Shown one piece after another: positions 13,718 to 27,621 of a stretch of DNA of 64,000 bases. The stretch lies in assembly GCF_022267325.1 (NCBI RefSeq), contig NZ_JAIZBG010000002.1, positions 1 to 64,000 on the forward strand. The letters are read 5' to 3'. The position numbers and the translations under genes are program-made. The stretch comes from Leptospira sanjuanensis (GTDB lineage Bacteria; Spirochaetota; Leptospiria; Leptospirales; Leptospiraceae). Each line of letters opens with the position of its first letter. The stretch's first letter is position 1. Under the pieces are notes generated by a model. That model saw nothing but the letters and a program-made list of their open reading frames with translations. It was not told where the DNA came from and searched no databases.

Positions 13718-14634
13718 TCCTTTTCGATCTCCACTTGTTTGCGGACTTTCTCGAAAAGATTTTCCAACTCCGAAGGAGTGAACTCTTTCGTCGGTTCGAA
13801 CGAACAGAACACGGCTCTATAATATTTGTCCTTGTGGACCAGATAAAAACCGGCTTCTTCCATCAGCGTTCTCAGTTTTGTTTCTCGGGAAGAAGTGACA
13901 ACGATGGTGACGGAGGAAAGTTTGCTTTTTCTGTGATCGATATGAAAGTAACAGAGGGCTTCTTCCGGATCGAGTCGATCAATCTCTTCCTTGATCTCGT
14001 CGAAACTCGTCACGTCTCTCGGCCCTTTCGGATCGCGGTAATTGATCAGCACGCGTTTGAAGTAGTGAACCTTGTTCCCTTCGGGGGTGATCTCGACCCC
14101 GTTCAATACTCTTCTCTCGTCGGCGAGTTCCTTCATGAGGAATTCTCCCCTGCCCCGCGAACTTTCTATGTCGAACAGCTCGGAGGAGAAGTCTCCTTTC
14201 TTAACGTTCTCGTTGATCTGCGAAAGGGTGTATTTCATCCCCGGCTGCATCTCGTGTTTGAAGGACATCTTAAAAAAGGGATTCACAACTTCATTATGTA
14301 ATTCTAATTCGATTTCCGCGTATTTTCCCTGACCGTGTTCCACGATGTTTTGCGTGGCCTCGGTCGCGATGATGCGGATCGTGTCCGGATCGAGTCCGGC
14401 TAACGAGGAATAACGATGAACGAAATTTTTGATCTCGTAGAGGGTTCCCAGACTTTCGTCGATTCTTCCCCGAATCTCGTTTTCCACGATCTCTTCGCGG
14501 AAGATTCTGGCGTAATAACGAACGCTCGCCATTCCCTTTTTCAGATAGGGAGAATGCGCCGTGTTCTCTATTTGCCGTTTGAGTCGTTTATTTTCATCTT
14601 CTAATTCTTGAATTCGTTTCTCTTCTGGGGACAT
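13714..14634 (-). CDS. HATPase anti-sigma-type kinase/regulator (RsbW-like) with extra C-terminal domain
   Basis: The 306-residue protein begins with a short coiled coil ([18 protein letters not shown]). It then shows a GHKL ATPase: N-box [16 protein letters not shown] near residues 90-105 and a G-box [16 protein letters not shown] near 160. There is no phospho-acceptor His domain, so this is the soluble serine-kinase type that phosphorylates STAS proteins, as RsbW and SpoIIAB do. The last ~120 residues (from about [13 protein letters not shown]) form an unrecognised domain. It is divergent from the SpoIIE phosphatase gene across 158 bases. Confidence 0.75.
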
Positions 14635-14792
14635 AAAGCTCTTTATTTCTGTAACGAGATTTTCACATTCCCGATCGCCAAACCGGTGGATTTCTAAACT
14701 AACTTTATATGCTTTGGGTTCAAGTGATAATTCGTTTTTTATGCTGAAAAAACAAAACCAATCCGTTCGAGCTTTAACTTCAGCGAGTTTTT

Positions 14793-17192
14793 ATGAGCTT
14801 TCGTCAAAAAATATTTTTAATCTTAAGTGCAAGTCAGTTATTTCTCGTTTTGATTTTAGCGGTCACCTTTATCCAGATGATCGATCGAGTCAAAAACGAA
14901 CCTCAGGATAAACGAGCCCTCGACAAATCCGTCGATTTTCAAAAAGAACTCAGACACAAGGAAGAGACGATCCGTTTTATGCTCAAAGAGTTGGAACGGA
15001 ATTCCAAAACGATTTCGATTTTGGAGGCGGGTTCCGGCAACCGAGGTCTTTTGGATTCTCAGAGAGAATACTTTTTGGGAATCATGAAACAATACGATCT
15101 TTCGATCTTCGAAGTGATTTCCTCTTCGGGCAAGGTAGTATATCGGTTTCACAGACCCGGCGATTTCGGAGACGACAAGTCCAAACAAAAGATCGTTCAG
15201 GAAGCGCTGAGCGGCAAGATCGCCTCCACACTCGAACTCGGTCACAGCGGTCTCGGACTCCGAGTCACTTCTCCGCTGCGAAACGGCTCCTTGGTCTTAG
15301 TGGGTCAGGTCGTGGATCAAAAATTCACGGAGAACATCACCGGCTCGAGCGACGTTCAGATGGCGATCTACGAAAAGGAAAAACAAATCTCCGCATCCGG
15401 TCCTCTCATCCGGGAATATCTGAAACATCATCCGATCGGTTCTCTCAAAAGCGGGAACCGTTTTTCGTTCGGAGGAAAATACTTTTATCTTACGCGCATC
15501 CCGTACGAAAATAAGGGACTGACCAATCTCGCCCTCGAGTTCGTTCTTTTAATCGACGAAACGGAGCTGCATACTACTACGCGGAATCTCTGGATCTACT
15601 GCGGGCTCTTGGCTCTTTCGATCTTTATCGGAATTCTTCTCGTATCCTATCTTTTTTCGAGGGACATCATCAACGCGGTCAAGGCTCTCAACTTCGCGAT
15701 GAAGAATCCTTCCGAAGACGAAACCACGATCATCGATTTGGACCGCACGGACGAACTCGGTCAAATGGGGGAAGTGTTCGTGAATATGAAAAAGGAACTT
15801 CTCGATCATCAGCTTTTTCTCGAAAGAAAGGTGGAGGAAAAAACGCAGGAACTTCAGGAAACGTTAAACGAAGTCCAGTCTCTCAAGGAAAAACAGGACG
15901 GGGATTATTATCTCACTTCCCTTCTCATTCAACCGTTGACTTCTCTGCGTTATAGCGACGAGAATACGAAGATCGAATCCATTCTCAAGCAGAAGAAGGA
16001 ATTCCGCTTCCGCACGAAGAATTCGGAAATCGGAGGAGATCTCTGTTCCATTCAAGAAATCACCTTGAACGGCAAGATTTATCTCGTCGTTTTAAACGCG
16101 GACGCGATGGGTAAATCCATCCAAGGCGCGGGCGGCGCGCTCGTGATGGGGACCGTTTTCAAAGCGATCGTAACAAGAACTCAGCTTTCCCGATCCAATC
16201 AGAAGAAAACGCCCGAGAAATGGCTGAAGGACTGTTATACGGAATTGCAGAACGTATTCGTCACGTTCGACGGCAGTATGCTCGTGTCCGCCGTCATAGC
16301 TCTCATCGATCACGAAACCGGAGCCTTGTATTCCATCAACGCGGAACATCCTTGGATGGTTCTTTACAGAGACGGGAAAGCGAGTTTTCTGGATCCGGAA
16401 TTGCTTCTTCGTAAGATCGGTTTTACGGAGAATGCGTCCGAGCCGATCATCCGCGTTTTTAAACTGGAACCGAACGACTTTCTGTTTATCGGTTCTGACG
16501 GAAGAGACGACATTCTTCTGCGCAAGCCCGGATCCGACGAAACGTTTATGAACGAGGACGAAACTCTTTTTTTGCGGCTCGTGGAACTCGCCAACGGGGA
16601 TCTGCACGACCTCGAAAAACTGATCGCTCACGCGGGAGAGGTTACGGACGACCTTTCCATTATGAAAATTGCATATAAAATTCCCACGGAGATTTCCCTG
16701 CAAAAGGTTCCATCCGCCGGGGACGAATACAATCTTCTCGTCAAGGAAGGGATTCAGCAGATCCGAAAAAAGAACCTTTCACAGACGAGGAATCTTTTCG
16801 AAAAAGCCCTCGCGATCAGCGATTCCGATCCGGGTCTTTACAAACAACTTGCAAGAATCTGCATTCATCAGAAGGACTACGCTCCTGCGGCGAACTATTC
16901 CGAAAACTACGTCGCCAAGTTTCCGTTCGACAACGAATTTCTATATTACACTTCCTTTACGCTTCGAAAAACGAAGGAATATCTAAAGGCGATCGAATAC
17001 TCGGAACGTCTTCGTTCCCGCGAACCGGGAAACATACGGAACCTCAAACATCTTGTGGAACTCTATCGTCTCGTTGGGAACCGTTCCAAGTTCCGTATGA
17101 TTATGACGACTCTCAAAGCGATCGTCTCCGAAAAGGAATCGAGGGACGAGGATCGGGATCAGGACGTTTCTTCCGAACAGATTTTGGTTTGA
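14793..17192 (+). CDS. Membrane sensor with HAMP, SpoIIE/PP2C phosphatase and TPR domains
   Basis: The 799-residue protein has a first membrane segment near residues 7-30, an extracytoplasmic sensor region to about 260, and a second segment at 266-290. HAMP with a helical linker follows (DELGQMGEVFVNM, then EEKTQELQETLNEVQ). The PP2C/SpoIIE phosphatase domain has GGD at 414-416, NADAMGKSIQGAGGALVM, and GSDGRDD at 567-573. Tetratricopeptide-like repeats fill about 640-780. SpoIIE phosphatases dephosphorylate STAS antagonists in partner-switching circuits. With the HATPase and STAS genes nearby, it probably turns an external signal into release of a bound regulator. Confidence 0.85.
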   Translation: MSFRQKIFLILSASQLFLVLILAVTFIQMIDRVKNEPQDKRALDKSVDFQKELRHKEETIRFMLKELERNSKTISILEAGSGNRGLLDSQREYFLGIMKQYDLSIFEVISSSGKVVYRFHRPGDFGDDKSKQKIVQEALSGKIASTLELGHSGLGLRVTSPLRNGSLVLVGQVVDQKFTENITGSSDVQMAIYEKEKQISASGPLIREYLKHHPIGSLKSGNRFSFGGKYFYLTRIPYENKGLTNLALEFVLLIDETELHTTTRNLWIYCGLLALSIFIGILLVSYLFSRDIINAVKALNFAMKNPSEDETTIIDLDRTDELGQMGEVFVNMKKELLDHQLFLERKVEEKTQELQETLNEVQSLKEKQDGDYYLTSLLIQPLTSLRYSDENTKIESILKQKKEFRFRTKNSEIGGDLCSIQEITLNGKIYLVVLNADAMGKSIQGAGGALVMGTVFKAIVTRTQLSRSNQKKTPEKWLKDCYTELQNVFVTFDGSMLVSAVIALIDHETGALYSINAEHPWMVLYRDGKASFLDPELLLRKIGFTENASEPIIRVFKLEPNDFLFIGSDGRDDILLRKPGSDETFMNEDETLFLRLVELANGDLHDLEKLIAHAGEVTDDLSIMKIAYKIPTEISLQKVPSAGDEYNLLVKEGIQQIRKKNLSQTRNLFEKALAISDSDPGLYKQLARICIHQKDYAPAANYSENYVAKFPFDNEFLYYTSFTLRKTKEYLKAIEYSERLRSREPGNIRNLKHLVELYRLVGNRSKFRMIMTTLKAIVSEKESRDEDRDQDVSSEQILV

Positions 17193-17322
17193 TTCGACTC
17201 GGGTCCGATTTTTTTTGTTCGAAGAAACCCGCGCATCTGCGTGAAATTTGCGGCACCGAAAATTCTTTCCCGCCGAAAAATGGGTTTCTGTTTTCCAAAC
17301 GGTCCTGTATTTGGATCAATCA

Positions 17323-18218
<896 letters not shown>

Positions 18219-18222
<4 letters not shown>

Positions 18223-18563
18223 GTCAACTGAGCATTAAAAAGAAAGAAACTTCGACGGGCGTTTTCGTTTACTCACTCGACGGAAGATTGGATGAAAGCA
18301 GTTTTACCGATTTTAAACAGGAAATCATCGATCCTCCTCATCCCGATGTGGTCATTCTTAACCTAAGCGAGCTCAAATACATTTCCAGCTCCGGAATCCG
18401 AGCGATCTTCGAGTTGAGAAACAAACTGAGCAACGACGGAAAAAAGCTGATTTTGACCGAAGCCTCGGACAAGGTGATCCAAATCTTCAATCTCTTGGGA
18501 CTTTGGAAACCGTTCACTCACCTAACAACCGAAGCCGAAGCCATTCAAGTCGCGGCGCAATGA
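18219..18563 (+). CDS. STAS-domain anti-sigma factor antagonist
   Basis: The 114-residue protein is a single STAS domain: [44 protein letters not shown] and [20 protein letters not shown]. The serine in ISSSG is the expected phosphorylation site. The family binds the HATPase kinase when unphosphorylated and is reset by SpoIIE phosphatases. Its ATG overlaps the preceding NAD-kinase-like stop by 4 bases. A matching kinase and phosphatase lie 4-5 kb upstream. Confidence 0.85.
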
Positions 18564-18606
18564 TTCGTTGCCCGCGGACCGCTTTCCGCCGACCGCACGG
18601 TCAAAA

Positions 18607-20256
18607 CTACTTTAAATAAATTGCAACCACTCCCGGCTTCGGCAGGGAGTTCCCTCCATGCGGCCACCGGCTCGTCGGGTTTTGATAGTCCTTTGTGGTT
18701 TCTCCCGGATGTTGCACCGAAAGGAATAATTCCTTTTGATCGGGCGTAAACCAAAGTCCGGTCAGCTCCGCACCCGTGGGGGAAGAAGCGAACTGGAACG
18801 CCTTACCCGCGTCCGCTCCTTGCGTGGGAATCACGAACAAACCGTTGTTGCCGTATTTCTTATATACGGATTTGTTTAAGTTCTTTGCGGAAATGTCCGT
18901 GACCATCCAGAGATTTCCCGCGCTGTCGAACGCGAGATTGTCGGGCGCCGCAAAACCGGAACCGTTTCCGCCCGCGACAAAGATCTCATAGTCGAATTCC
19001 AGCCCCGCGTGATCGCCCGATTTTTCGTGGATACGAACGATCTGTCCGAAATGATTTCCGTGTTTGTCGTTGTTGGTCATCGCGATAAAAACGGTCCCGT
19101 CCAACGGATGAATTTCGATGTCTTCCGGGCGGTCCATCGGCGTCGCTCCGCAAACTTTTCCCGCTTCCCTGCAACGAACGAGAACTTCCGCTTGCGATCC
19201 GAATCGCCGTTCCCCGCTTTCTTTTTTAGAATTTCGTAATGTTTCGTTCGACTCGAAATCGAGCGGAATCCAAATTCCCTTTTCGAAATCGGCCGCGTAC
19301 AAGGTTCCTTCCTCGAGCAAACTCGAGTTTCCGGCCCCGAGAGAAGGATCGTAAGAATTCTTTGATATGAACTTATACACGAATTCGTCCCTCGCATCGT
19401 CCCCCATATAGACCACGAGTTTGCCCGAAGGAGACAATACGAGCGCAGCGTTCTCGTGCGCGAATCTTCCCAATGCGGTGTGTTTGACCGGAGTCGACTT
19501 GGGATCGAACGGATCGACCTCTATTACCCATCCGTAATGCGTTTCGTGCGGGAGTTTGCACGGCTCGATCACCCATTCCACGTTTTCTTCGCAGGAAAGA
19601 ATCGTATTCCAGAACGTGGTTCCTCCCGCGCAGTTCGCAAACGTCCCGAAAACCTTGTTCGTATTTCCGAGCGCGGAACTTCCCGCCGCGGGACCGGTCA
19701 ATCGAAACTCGGTAAGACCGTTGATCCTTCTGCCGTATTTGGAATCGGGAGAAAGTTTCCATTCTCCGTTTTGTTTTGCGATTCGGAGCACCGAGCCGCC
19801 TAACGCATACAGATATTGTTCGATCTGCTTATCCGTTCTTAGATTCGGTCCCTGTTTTTGACTGTCGTATCCGTTGACGTAGTATTCCAAGGTTCCGAGA
19901 GTTTCATGATTGTTCCACAGAAGACCCGTGTCCTTCTTACCCGCAAAAGGAAGAAAACAATTGAAGTCGGAATTAAAGCCGAACGTATCTCCTTGCGGAT
20001 TGATACGATCCCCGAAAAGTGCGATCGTTCCGTAACGATAACCTTCCGGGAGAATCAATTCGTCTCGTTCACTCGCAGCGATCGGTCGAAATTTTGGAAA
20101 TGAGTTTTGTTTGGATGGAAGAAGGTCTTTCTTGTTTCGTTGATTCGACTTTGTTTTCGACGAAGCGGTTGCGGCAAGCGCCCCGGACTTGACGAGAGCC
20201 AATGCCGCCGCGCCCTTCCCTAAGTAGCGTAAGAATTGAGATCGGGAAAGATTCAT
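18607..20256 (-). CDS. PhoX-like phosphatase family (DUF839) exported protein
   Basis: The 549-residue protein has a signal-like start (SRSQFLRYLGKGAAALALVKSGALA). The arrangement resembles a Tat signal, but only one Arg is present where twin Arg is expected. The mature part matches the DUF839/PhoX family: LLWNNHETLG, YGWVIEVDPFDP, HENAALVLSPSGKLVVYMGDDARDEFVYKF, PEDIEIHPLDGTVFIAMTNN and APDNLAFDSAGNLWMVTD. PhoX proteins are beta-propeller Ca/Fe alkaline phosphatases active on phosphate esters outside the cytoplasm. Whether this one keeps the metal ligands needs alignment. It lies convergent to the STAS gene. Confidence 0.78.
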   Translation of the reverse strand: MNLSRSQFLRYLGKGAAALALVKSGALAATASSKTKSNQRNKKDLLPSKQNSFPKFRPIAASERDELILPEGYRYGTIALFGDRINPQGDTFGFNSDFNCFLPFAGKKDTGLLWNNHETLGTLEYYVNGYDSQKQGPNLRTDKQIEQYLYALGGSVLRIAKQNGEWKLSPDSKYGRRINGLTEFRLTGPAAGSSALGNTNKVFGTFANCAGGTTFWNTILSCEENVEWVIEPCKLPHETHYGWVIEVDPFDPKSTPVKHTALGRFAHENAALVLSPSGKLVVYMGDDARDEFVYKFISKNSYDPSLGAGNSSLLEEGTLYAADFEKGIWIPLDFESNETLRNSKKESGERRFGSQAEVLVRCREAGKVCGATPMDRPEDIEIHPLDGTVFIAMTNNDKHGNHFGQIVRIHEKSGDHAGLEFDYEIFVAGGNGSGFAAPDNLAFDSAGNLWMVTDISAKNLNKSVYKKYGNNGLFVIPTQGADAGKAFQFASSPTGAELTGLWFTPDQKELFLSVQHPGETTKDYQNPTSRWPHGGNSLPKPGVVAIYLK

Positions 20257-20383
20257 ACGTCGAACTTCGCAAAACGGAAAAACGTCGCCATCCTGAATTT
20301 AGCCGTTCGATCCTATTTTATCTGGTTGTAATAATCGCGGGGAATTGAAAACTAACTGTTTAGAACTCGATTTTTCTCATCCT

Positions 20384-20881
20384 ATGGATTCATCGTACTC
20401 AACTCCGTTTTACAAGATTCTTTTTACGCTCGGATGGAGTTCGATTCTATTCTTTCTTCCCTTTTATTGGATCGTATCCGGCGAGAACAAACATCTCGAT
20501 CAAGTTTACGAAAGTCTGCGGGAACCGGGACCCACCGTTTTCGGAACTCTTACCGAATCCGTACGCGTTGAAAAATCGGGGAAACGAGCGTATCTCGTTT
20601 CGTATCGAGTGCCCGACGAATCCGGTAAGTTACACGAAATCACCGAACAAGTGGACGAAAATCTTTCTCAAAGACTCCGCGTCGGAGACAGCATCGAAGT
20701 ACGCAGACAAACCTTCGAAACGTTCGGTAAAGTGCGCGTTCTAGCGAGAATCAAAAAGAATTCCCTGTTCATCAACGATTTCGATTTTCTGGAGATGTTC
20801 GCTCTAATCGGACTTTGTTTTTCCGGAACGATCATCGGAGCGGGAATCTATTACTGGATTTTCAAGGGTCGGGCAGCTTGA
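20384..20881 (+). CDS. DUF3592-like membrane protein
   Basis: The 165-residue protein has one membrane segment near the start ([20 protein letters not shown]), a central beta-rich domain ([46 protein letters not shown]) and a second segment at the end ([22 protein letters not shown]). That order is typical of DUF3592 proteins, whose role is unknown. ATG 20384 is preferred; an in-frame TTG at 20345 would add 13 residues. The 3' end overlaps the convergent gene by 20 bases. Confidence 0.65.
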   Translation: MDSSYSTPFYKILFTLGWSSILFFLPFYWIVSGENKHLDQVYESLREPGPTVFGTLTESVRVEKSGKRAYLVSYRVPDESGKLHEITEQVDENLSQRLRVGDSIEVRRQTFETFGKVRVLARIKKNSLFINDFDFLEMFALIGLCFSGTIIGAGIYYWIFKGRAA

Positions 20882-21386
20882 TAAAAAACGGATTTTCCTT
20901 TTGGAAGATCAACTGCACCTGATACGGCTCCATCACGTAACGCGACGGATTGATCTCGTAGGAAATATACAGAAAATACTTCTCATATATTACAATATAC
21001 ATATATTCTTGAAACTTAATATGTTGCATCTGGCTGCGGATGCCGCGCATCCAGATCGAATCCGGCTGGACCCGTTCGTATCGGATGCTCGAAGCCTTGA
21101 TCTGTTTCAGATATTCCTGACTTACGGAAGGTTCCCTTCTTCTTAATTCGAGTTTAAAGCTGCGGATGAGGTTGTATTCGAGTTTCGCCTTTTCGAGGGC
21201 GTCCACGTCCGGGATCGTCCGGAAATAATACTCGTAGTATTCCTTATCGAGAGAGGCCGCGTCCTTCTTATGAATGTCTCCGTTTTCCTCGGGAGGTTTG
21301 GAAACCGGCGCGGTCCCTTGCGCGGACATAAAATCCGCGGAACCGAGAAGGAATATCAGAAGCAGTTGTATCCGAAGCCGATCCAT
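20862..21386 (-). CDS. Small exported protein of unknown function
   Basis: The start at 21386 gives [24 protein letters not shown], a good signal peptide; an upstream start at 21431 would add 15 residues ahead of it. The mature part of about 150 residues is charged, with [36 protein letters not shown] and a tyrosine-rich beta region ([18 protein letters not shown]). No family was recognised. It follows htpG on the same strand after 62 bases, so read-through from the bat/htpG operon is possible. Confidence 0.65.
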   Translation of the reverse strand: MDRLRIQLLLIFLLGSADFMSAQGTAPVSKPPEENGDIHKKDAASLDKEYYEYYFRTIPDVDALEKAKLEYNLIRSFKLELRRREPSVSQEYLKQIKASSIRYERVQPDSIWMRGIRSQMQHIKFQEYMYIVIYEKYFLYISYEINPSRYVMEPYQVQLIFQKENPFFIKLPDP

Positions 21387-21448
21387 CGTAAAACGCTCAG
21401 TATATGTATCGGATCGACCTCGGAATTCCAAGTCTTTTTTCGTGAAAT

Positions 21449-23274
<1,826 letters not shown>

Positions 23275-23278
<4 letters not shown>

Positions 23279-24948
23279 TGGTATTCCTCCTTCTTTTGGG
23301 TTGTTAAAAATTGATGCGCGATTCTAAGCAGATTGTTTCTTTCCTGAAAGTTCAATCGGGAAGCGAGTTCCGCAAAGTGGGCATCCGCATCCGCTTTGGA
23401 AATTTCCACAAGAAAGGAAACGTCCGCTTCGGGGACCCCTTTCGACAAAAGGGATTGTCTTAATACCAAGCCTCGTTTGCTTCCCGTTCGCTGGTCAAGT
23501 TCTTTTAAAACCGGAACTCCTAAGATCGGAAATAGCATCGGAAGCGATTCGATCCAAATGGAAACGGCGTCCGATTTTTGAAATCGAAGCCAAGTCCAAA
23601 CCGCGACAAAGAATACGGATACGAAACCGATGATATAAACCGGAATCGGAAGATGCAATCCTTCGGAAAGAGGATTCATCGACGGAGATTCGTTCGGCTT
23701 TTCTTTTTTTCGAGCTGCAGGAAGAACGTTCACCGAAGGAATCTCGATCGATACCGTTTGATAACTTCCCGAGTTAGGATTAAAAAAAACGAATTCGACC
23801 GGTTCCTGTTTCCAAAGGCCCGTCTTTTGCATCGGAATTCCGTATTCGAATCTTGCGATGGAATAAAATCCGTATCCGGAGTTTTCCAATTCGGTGAACT
23901 TCCAAGTCCTCGATGTGTCATACAACGTGGAAAAAGAAACGCAATCCTTCCCCGCTTTACAAAAAGAACGCAGAGGATCGGAAACGGAAGAAAGATTTCC
24001 TTCTCCCTCCAACACCAAACTCAAATACAACGTATCCCCTACTTCCACGTGTTCTGGTTCGTTCTTCAGTTTCAAGGTCGCCTTAAATTTTCCGACTCCC
24101 CCGCTGAAATGTCCCGCAAATTCGGGAAGTTCCTTAACGTGAATCCGATTCGGAGTCGTTGAAACCGTCTTGACGTTGAAGTAGGATTGAAGCTGACCTT
24201 CCAAAGAGAACGTCGTCTTGCCCAGAAGGAATTCTCCCGCGCGAAGCGGAATGAGAGAATAGATTTCCTTGTTGTAAACGGCGATGTCGTAGATATTTCC
24301 TTCGTATAAAACCTGCTCGGGAACCTTAACCGCCACCCCGGTAAGAATCTCGCTTCTGAAATACGGAAACTGAATCGAATCGGCGGGATTGCGATCGAAG
24401 TACGGTTTACGCACGTCCCTATAATACAACGTAAAATAACCGATGATCGGTTCTCCGATCCACGCTTCCTTTTTGCTCGTTTGAAAGATCACCTTGAGAT
24501 CCGCGTTTTCGGGAAGCTCCTCTCCTTCAAATTGAAAGAATCGATCGAAGAACGAACCGCGGCTCTTTGCGGTTTGAGATCTTGCAAGCACCTGAACCTG
24601 CAACGGCCCGGGGGTAAAATTTTTACCGTTCACTTCTATGCTTACGGAAGGAAGCGTAAACACACCTTGTTTGGAAGCCTTGATTCGGAATTTCAAAAGG
24701 CGCTTTCGGAATACTTGAAAGTTGATGATCGTAGTGTTTTCTTCGGAGCCCGCATAAAATACGGTGATATCTCCGTTGGAAAAGGAGTTCTGCGGAATCG
24801 CGAATTTGGAACCCATATCCATTTCGAAAACGGCATACGATTCCTCTCCGAGATGAAACATGTTTCGCGTAACGTAGAATTTCGTCTCGTCCGCCGAAAG
24901 CGATTGATAAGCGAATAGGAGAAAAACGAACCAGATCTTTTTCACCAA
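23275..24948 (-). CDS. batD: BatD: exported beta-rich protein of the Bat aerotolerance system
   Basis: The 557-residue protein has a signal peptide ([15 protein letters not shown]), repeated beta-sandwich regions ([47 protein letters not shown]) and a membrane anchor near residue 440 ([20 protein letters not shown]), then a cytoplasmic helical tail. This is the BatD/Oxygen-tolerance layout. In Leptospira the Bat proteins are linked to the oxidative stress response, with mechanism unproven. Its start overlaps the batC stop by 7 bases. Confidence 0.85.
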
Positions 24949-25646
24949 AAGACCTCTCTGTCTCGGCTCTTTCTGCTTTTTCTGCGGATCTTGTTTAAGT
25001 CCAAAGAATCCATGATACGTTTCGATTCCTCTTCGGTTAGACGATCTCGTTTATCGTGAGGATCGCCGCCCCCTTCCCTTTTAGAAAGACGGTCTTCGCT
25101 TTGGGTCCGATTGCCGGAGTTGGAACCGCCCTTGGATTGCGGTTGATTTTGAGAAGGGGATTGGTTCGAATTTTTGGATTGGTTCCCGGAAGGCGGAGGG
25201 GTTTTACGAAGATATTCCAGATTCTTCCGCGCTTCTTGGAGATCCGGATTGATCTTTAGTGCCTTGATGTATTCTTCCGCGGCGCGTTTGCGATCTCCGG
25301 CACGCAGATAACTGTTTCCCAGATTGAATCTCGATTTCCACTGCACTTCGGGGGAAGAGGAATTGGCCGATTTTTCAAAATGACGAATCGCTTTGTCTAA
25401 GTTTCCGGATTTGAATTCCGCCGCTCCTCGATTGAACTCGAGCCTCGGATCGTCCGGAAAATACGACTCCGCTTCCTGATACGATCGGAGGGATTCGAAA
25501 TATTCTCCTTGATTGTAGTGTTCGAGTCCTTCGCCGACCCGATTCCCTCCCGGATCGAGCTCGACCGCGTACAACTCGAACCATCCGCTCCGGATTAAAA
25601 GAATTATAATAAAAATTGAATATAATAATTTATGAATCAATTTCAT
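24942..25646 (-). CDS. batC: BatC: TPR protein of the Bat system
   Basis: The 234-residue protein has an N-terminal hydrophobic export/anchor segment ([24 protein letters not shown]). At least two TPR repeats follow ([79 protein letters not shown]), then a low-complexity Ser/Asn/Gln tail and a basic C-terminus. It likely acts as a periplasmic scaffold binding BatA/B/D. Start and stop overlap the neighbouring bat genes. Confidence 0.85.
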   Translation of the reverse strand: MKLIHKLLYSIFIIILLIRSGWFELYAVELDPGGNRVGEGLEHYNQGEYFESLRSYQEAESYFPDDPRLEFNRGAAEFKSGNLDKAIRHFEKSANSSSPEVQWKSRFNLGNSYLRAGDRKRAAEEYIKALKINPDLQEARKNLEYLRKTPPPSGNQSKNSNQSPSQNQPQSKGGSNSGNRTQSEDRLSKREGGGDPHDKRDRLTEEESKRIMDSLDLNKIRRKSRKSRDREVFW

Positions 25647-26686
25647 ACCGGCACATCCGTCTTACGTTTCGGGAAAAGAAAGGATTCCACGAGAATCCAA
25701 TCCGCCAACAGGAATAAAACCGCTGCAAACAGAAAAACGCCCGAACCTTCCGAACGTTTCAAGTCCTTCCTTCGAGAATAAAAATTCTCCTCTAAGGCCA
25801 GGATTTCCTTTTTTAGACTTTCCGCGTCCGGCGGGTTCTCGTCCAAAGAATAGAATTTTCCGTCGTTCTTATCCGCCAGATTCCTTAAAAAACTTCGGTT
25901 CATCTTGGACTGAATGATCCCCGCCGAATTGATGTTAGGCGTTAAGGTTCCGTCTTTTAAAAGAAATCCGCTCAAACCGGAATCCTCGTCGTTGTAAGCG
26001 ATCGGTCCGCCCGCTTCCGTGCCGGAAGCCCAGACTTGAAAGCTCGCGGGGAAAGCGATCGTTTCCGGATCGTTTAAATCCTCCCCGTCCGTTACCAAAA
26101 CGAGAATTCGGTTTCGAAAAATCTTCTCCGATTTAAGAATCGTATCCGCTTTTAAAAACGCTTTGTTCAAGTCGGTTCCCCGGTCCCCCACCATGTCCAC
26201 GTCCAAACCGCGCACGTAGTCCGAAAACGCTGCGACGTCCGAGGTCATCGGGCAATACAAAAACGGACTGGCCGCAAAGACGATCATTCCGAATCGGTTT
26301 CCCGAAAGGGAAGGTAGCATTCGCAGCAAAACTTCCTTAAACCGCGCCAAGCGCGTCGGGCTGCTGTCGATGGCCTGCATGGAAAGACTTACATCCACGA
26401 GAAAGAGTATATCGACTCCTTTGAAAGATTCCTCTTTTTTTTCGTCCTTATAATCCGTTTTCAATCCGGATAGAAAGACACAAACCAAGGTAGCAAAGAT
26501 CAAAAAGATCCTCGCCAAAACGAGACGGACCGCCGGAAACGAAGAACTCCTTTCCAAGCCGGGGTATATGATTCTCCATTCCCTAATTTTAAAGATCACG
26601 AATATTCTAAGAATGGAATACAACGCCCAAATGACCGCAATCGCGTAGAAAACGTTCGCCAAATAAGGTGAGAATTCCTGGTTCAT
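25643..26686 (-). CDS. batB: BatB: membrane-anchored von Willebrand A protein
   Basis: Starting at ATG 26686, which overlaps the batA stop as ATGA, the protein has 347 residues (an upstream frame extends to 26758). A membrane segment at about 10-30 and a second near 60-75 precede a VWA domain with the MIDAS motif DVSLS (98-102), [13 protein letters not shown] and [14 protein letters not shown] third membrane segment lies at the end ([16 protein letters not shown]). VWA domains bind partners through a metal ion. BatA and BatB are the paired VWA subunits of the system. Confidence 0.88.
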   Translation of the reverse strand: MNQEFSPYLANVFYAIAVIWALYSILRIFVIFKIREWRIIYPGLERSSSFPAVRLVLARIFLIFATLVCVFLSGLKTDYKDEKKEESFKGVDILFLVDVSLSMQAIDSSPTRLARFKEVLLRMLPSLSGNRFGMIVFAASPFLYCPMTSDVAAFSDYVRGLDVDMVGDRGTDLNKAFLKADTILKSEKIFRNRILVLVTDGEDLNDPETIAFPASFQVWASGTEAGGPIAYNDEDSGLSGFLLKDGTLTPNINSAGIIQSKMNRSFLRNLADKNDGKFYSLDENPPDAESLKKEILALEENFYSRRKDLKRSEGSGVFLFAAVLFLLADWILVESFLFPKRKTDVPV

Positions 26687-27621
26687 ACGTAATACCTGAA
26701 AAAGAAGGCCCGCAACATCAAATCCAAGAGAAGAATCGCGAGAGCTCGATAGAGCCATATCTCGTATTCGGTCTCGCGAACTTCCTGCGGAGGTGCCTGC
26801 AACGGATCTTTTTCCAAAGAATCGATCGATGCAAGCACCGCTTTCATTTCCTCGGGATCCTCCGCTCGAAAGAATTGGCCGCCCGTATTAGCGGAAAGCT
26901 CCTGTAGAATTTCGAAATTGATCTCGTACGAACTTTCTTCTTTCCCGATTCCAATGGAATAAATCTTGGCTCCGATATGTTCCGCAAGGTCCGTTGCGGT
27001 TACGGGATCGATCTTGCCCGTGTTCGAAACCCCGTCGGTGATCAATACGATCAATCTGGATCTTGCTTGAGAACTTCTCAATCGATATGTGGAAAGAATG
27101 ATCGCGTCTCCGATCGCCGTACCTTGCTCCGCTACTGTTTCCTCTTCGATCGTTCCTAAAATCTCGTTCAGAGATTCCCTGTCACCGGTCAACGGCGCTT
27201 GCAGATAAGCGGCCCCGGCAAATACTACCAAACCCAATCGATCGTTTTGTCTTTTTTCGATAAATCTTCGGAGCAGCTTTTTGGAAACGCCCAGTCTCGT
27301 TTCGGGAAGAAAGTCGCGGCTTCTCGACATGGAACCCGACACGTCGAGGGCGATCATGATATCGACCCCTTCCTTTTCGCTCGGAAGAAAAGTCGTTTTT
27401 TTTCCGGGTCCGGCAAGCGCGACGATCAACAGACTGATCGAGATCGAACGCAAAAAAGGAAGAAGTTTTCCGAATGTTTCGAGTCCGGAAAAGACGCCCT
27501 CCCTTCTCCCCGGAAGACGAATTTCCATCCTTCTCAAATACATTCCATTTTTATAATATATAAACGCCCAAACCCAGACGGGGACCAATAGAAGAAAGGC
27601 GTACGGATATTCGAAGTTCAT
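26683..27621 (-). CDS. batA: BatA: membrane-anchored von Willebrand A protein
   Basis: The 312-residue protein has N-terminal membrane segments ([30 protein letters not shown]), then a VWA domain with MIDAS DVSGS (93-97), [11 protein letters not shown] and [14 protein letters not shown]-terminal membrane segment follows ([19 protein letters not shown]). Start and stop overlap its neighbours by 4 bases each, so it is tightly coupled to batB and to the membrane gene upstream. Confidence 0.9.
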   Translation of the reverse strand: MNFEYPYAFLLLVPVWVWAFIYYKNGMYLRRMEIRLPGRREGVFSGLETFGKLLPFLRSISISLLIVALAGPGKKTTFLPSEKEGVDIMIALDVSGSMSRSRDFLPETRLGVSKKLLRRFIEKRQNDRLGLVVFAGAAYLQAPLTGDRESLNEILGTIEEETVAEQGTAIGDAIILSTYRLRSSQARSRLIVLITDGVSNTGKIDPVTATDLAEHIGAKIYSIGIGKEESSYEINFEILQELSANTGGQFFRAEDPEEMKAVLASIDSLEKDPLQAPPQEVRETEYEIWLYRALAILLLDLMLRAFFFRYYV

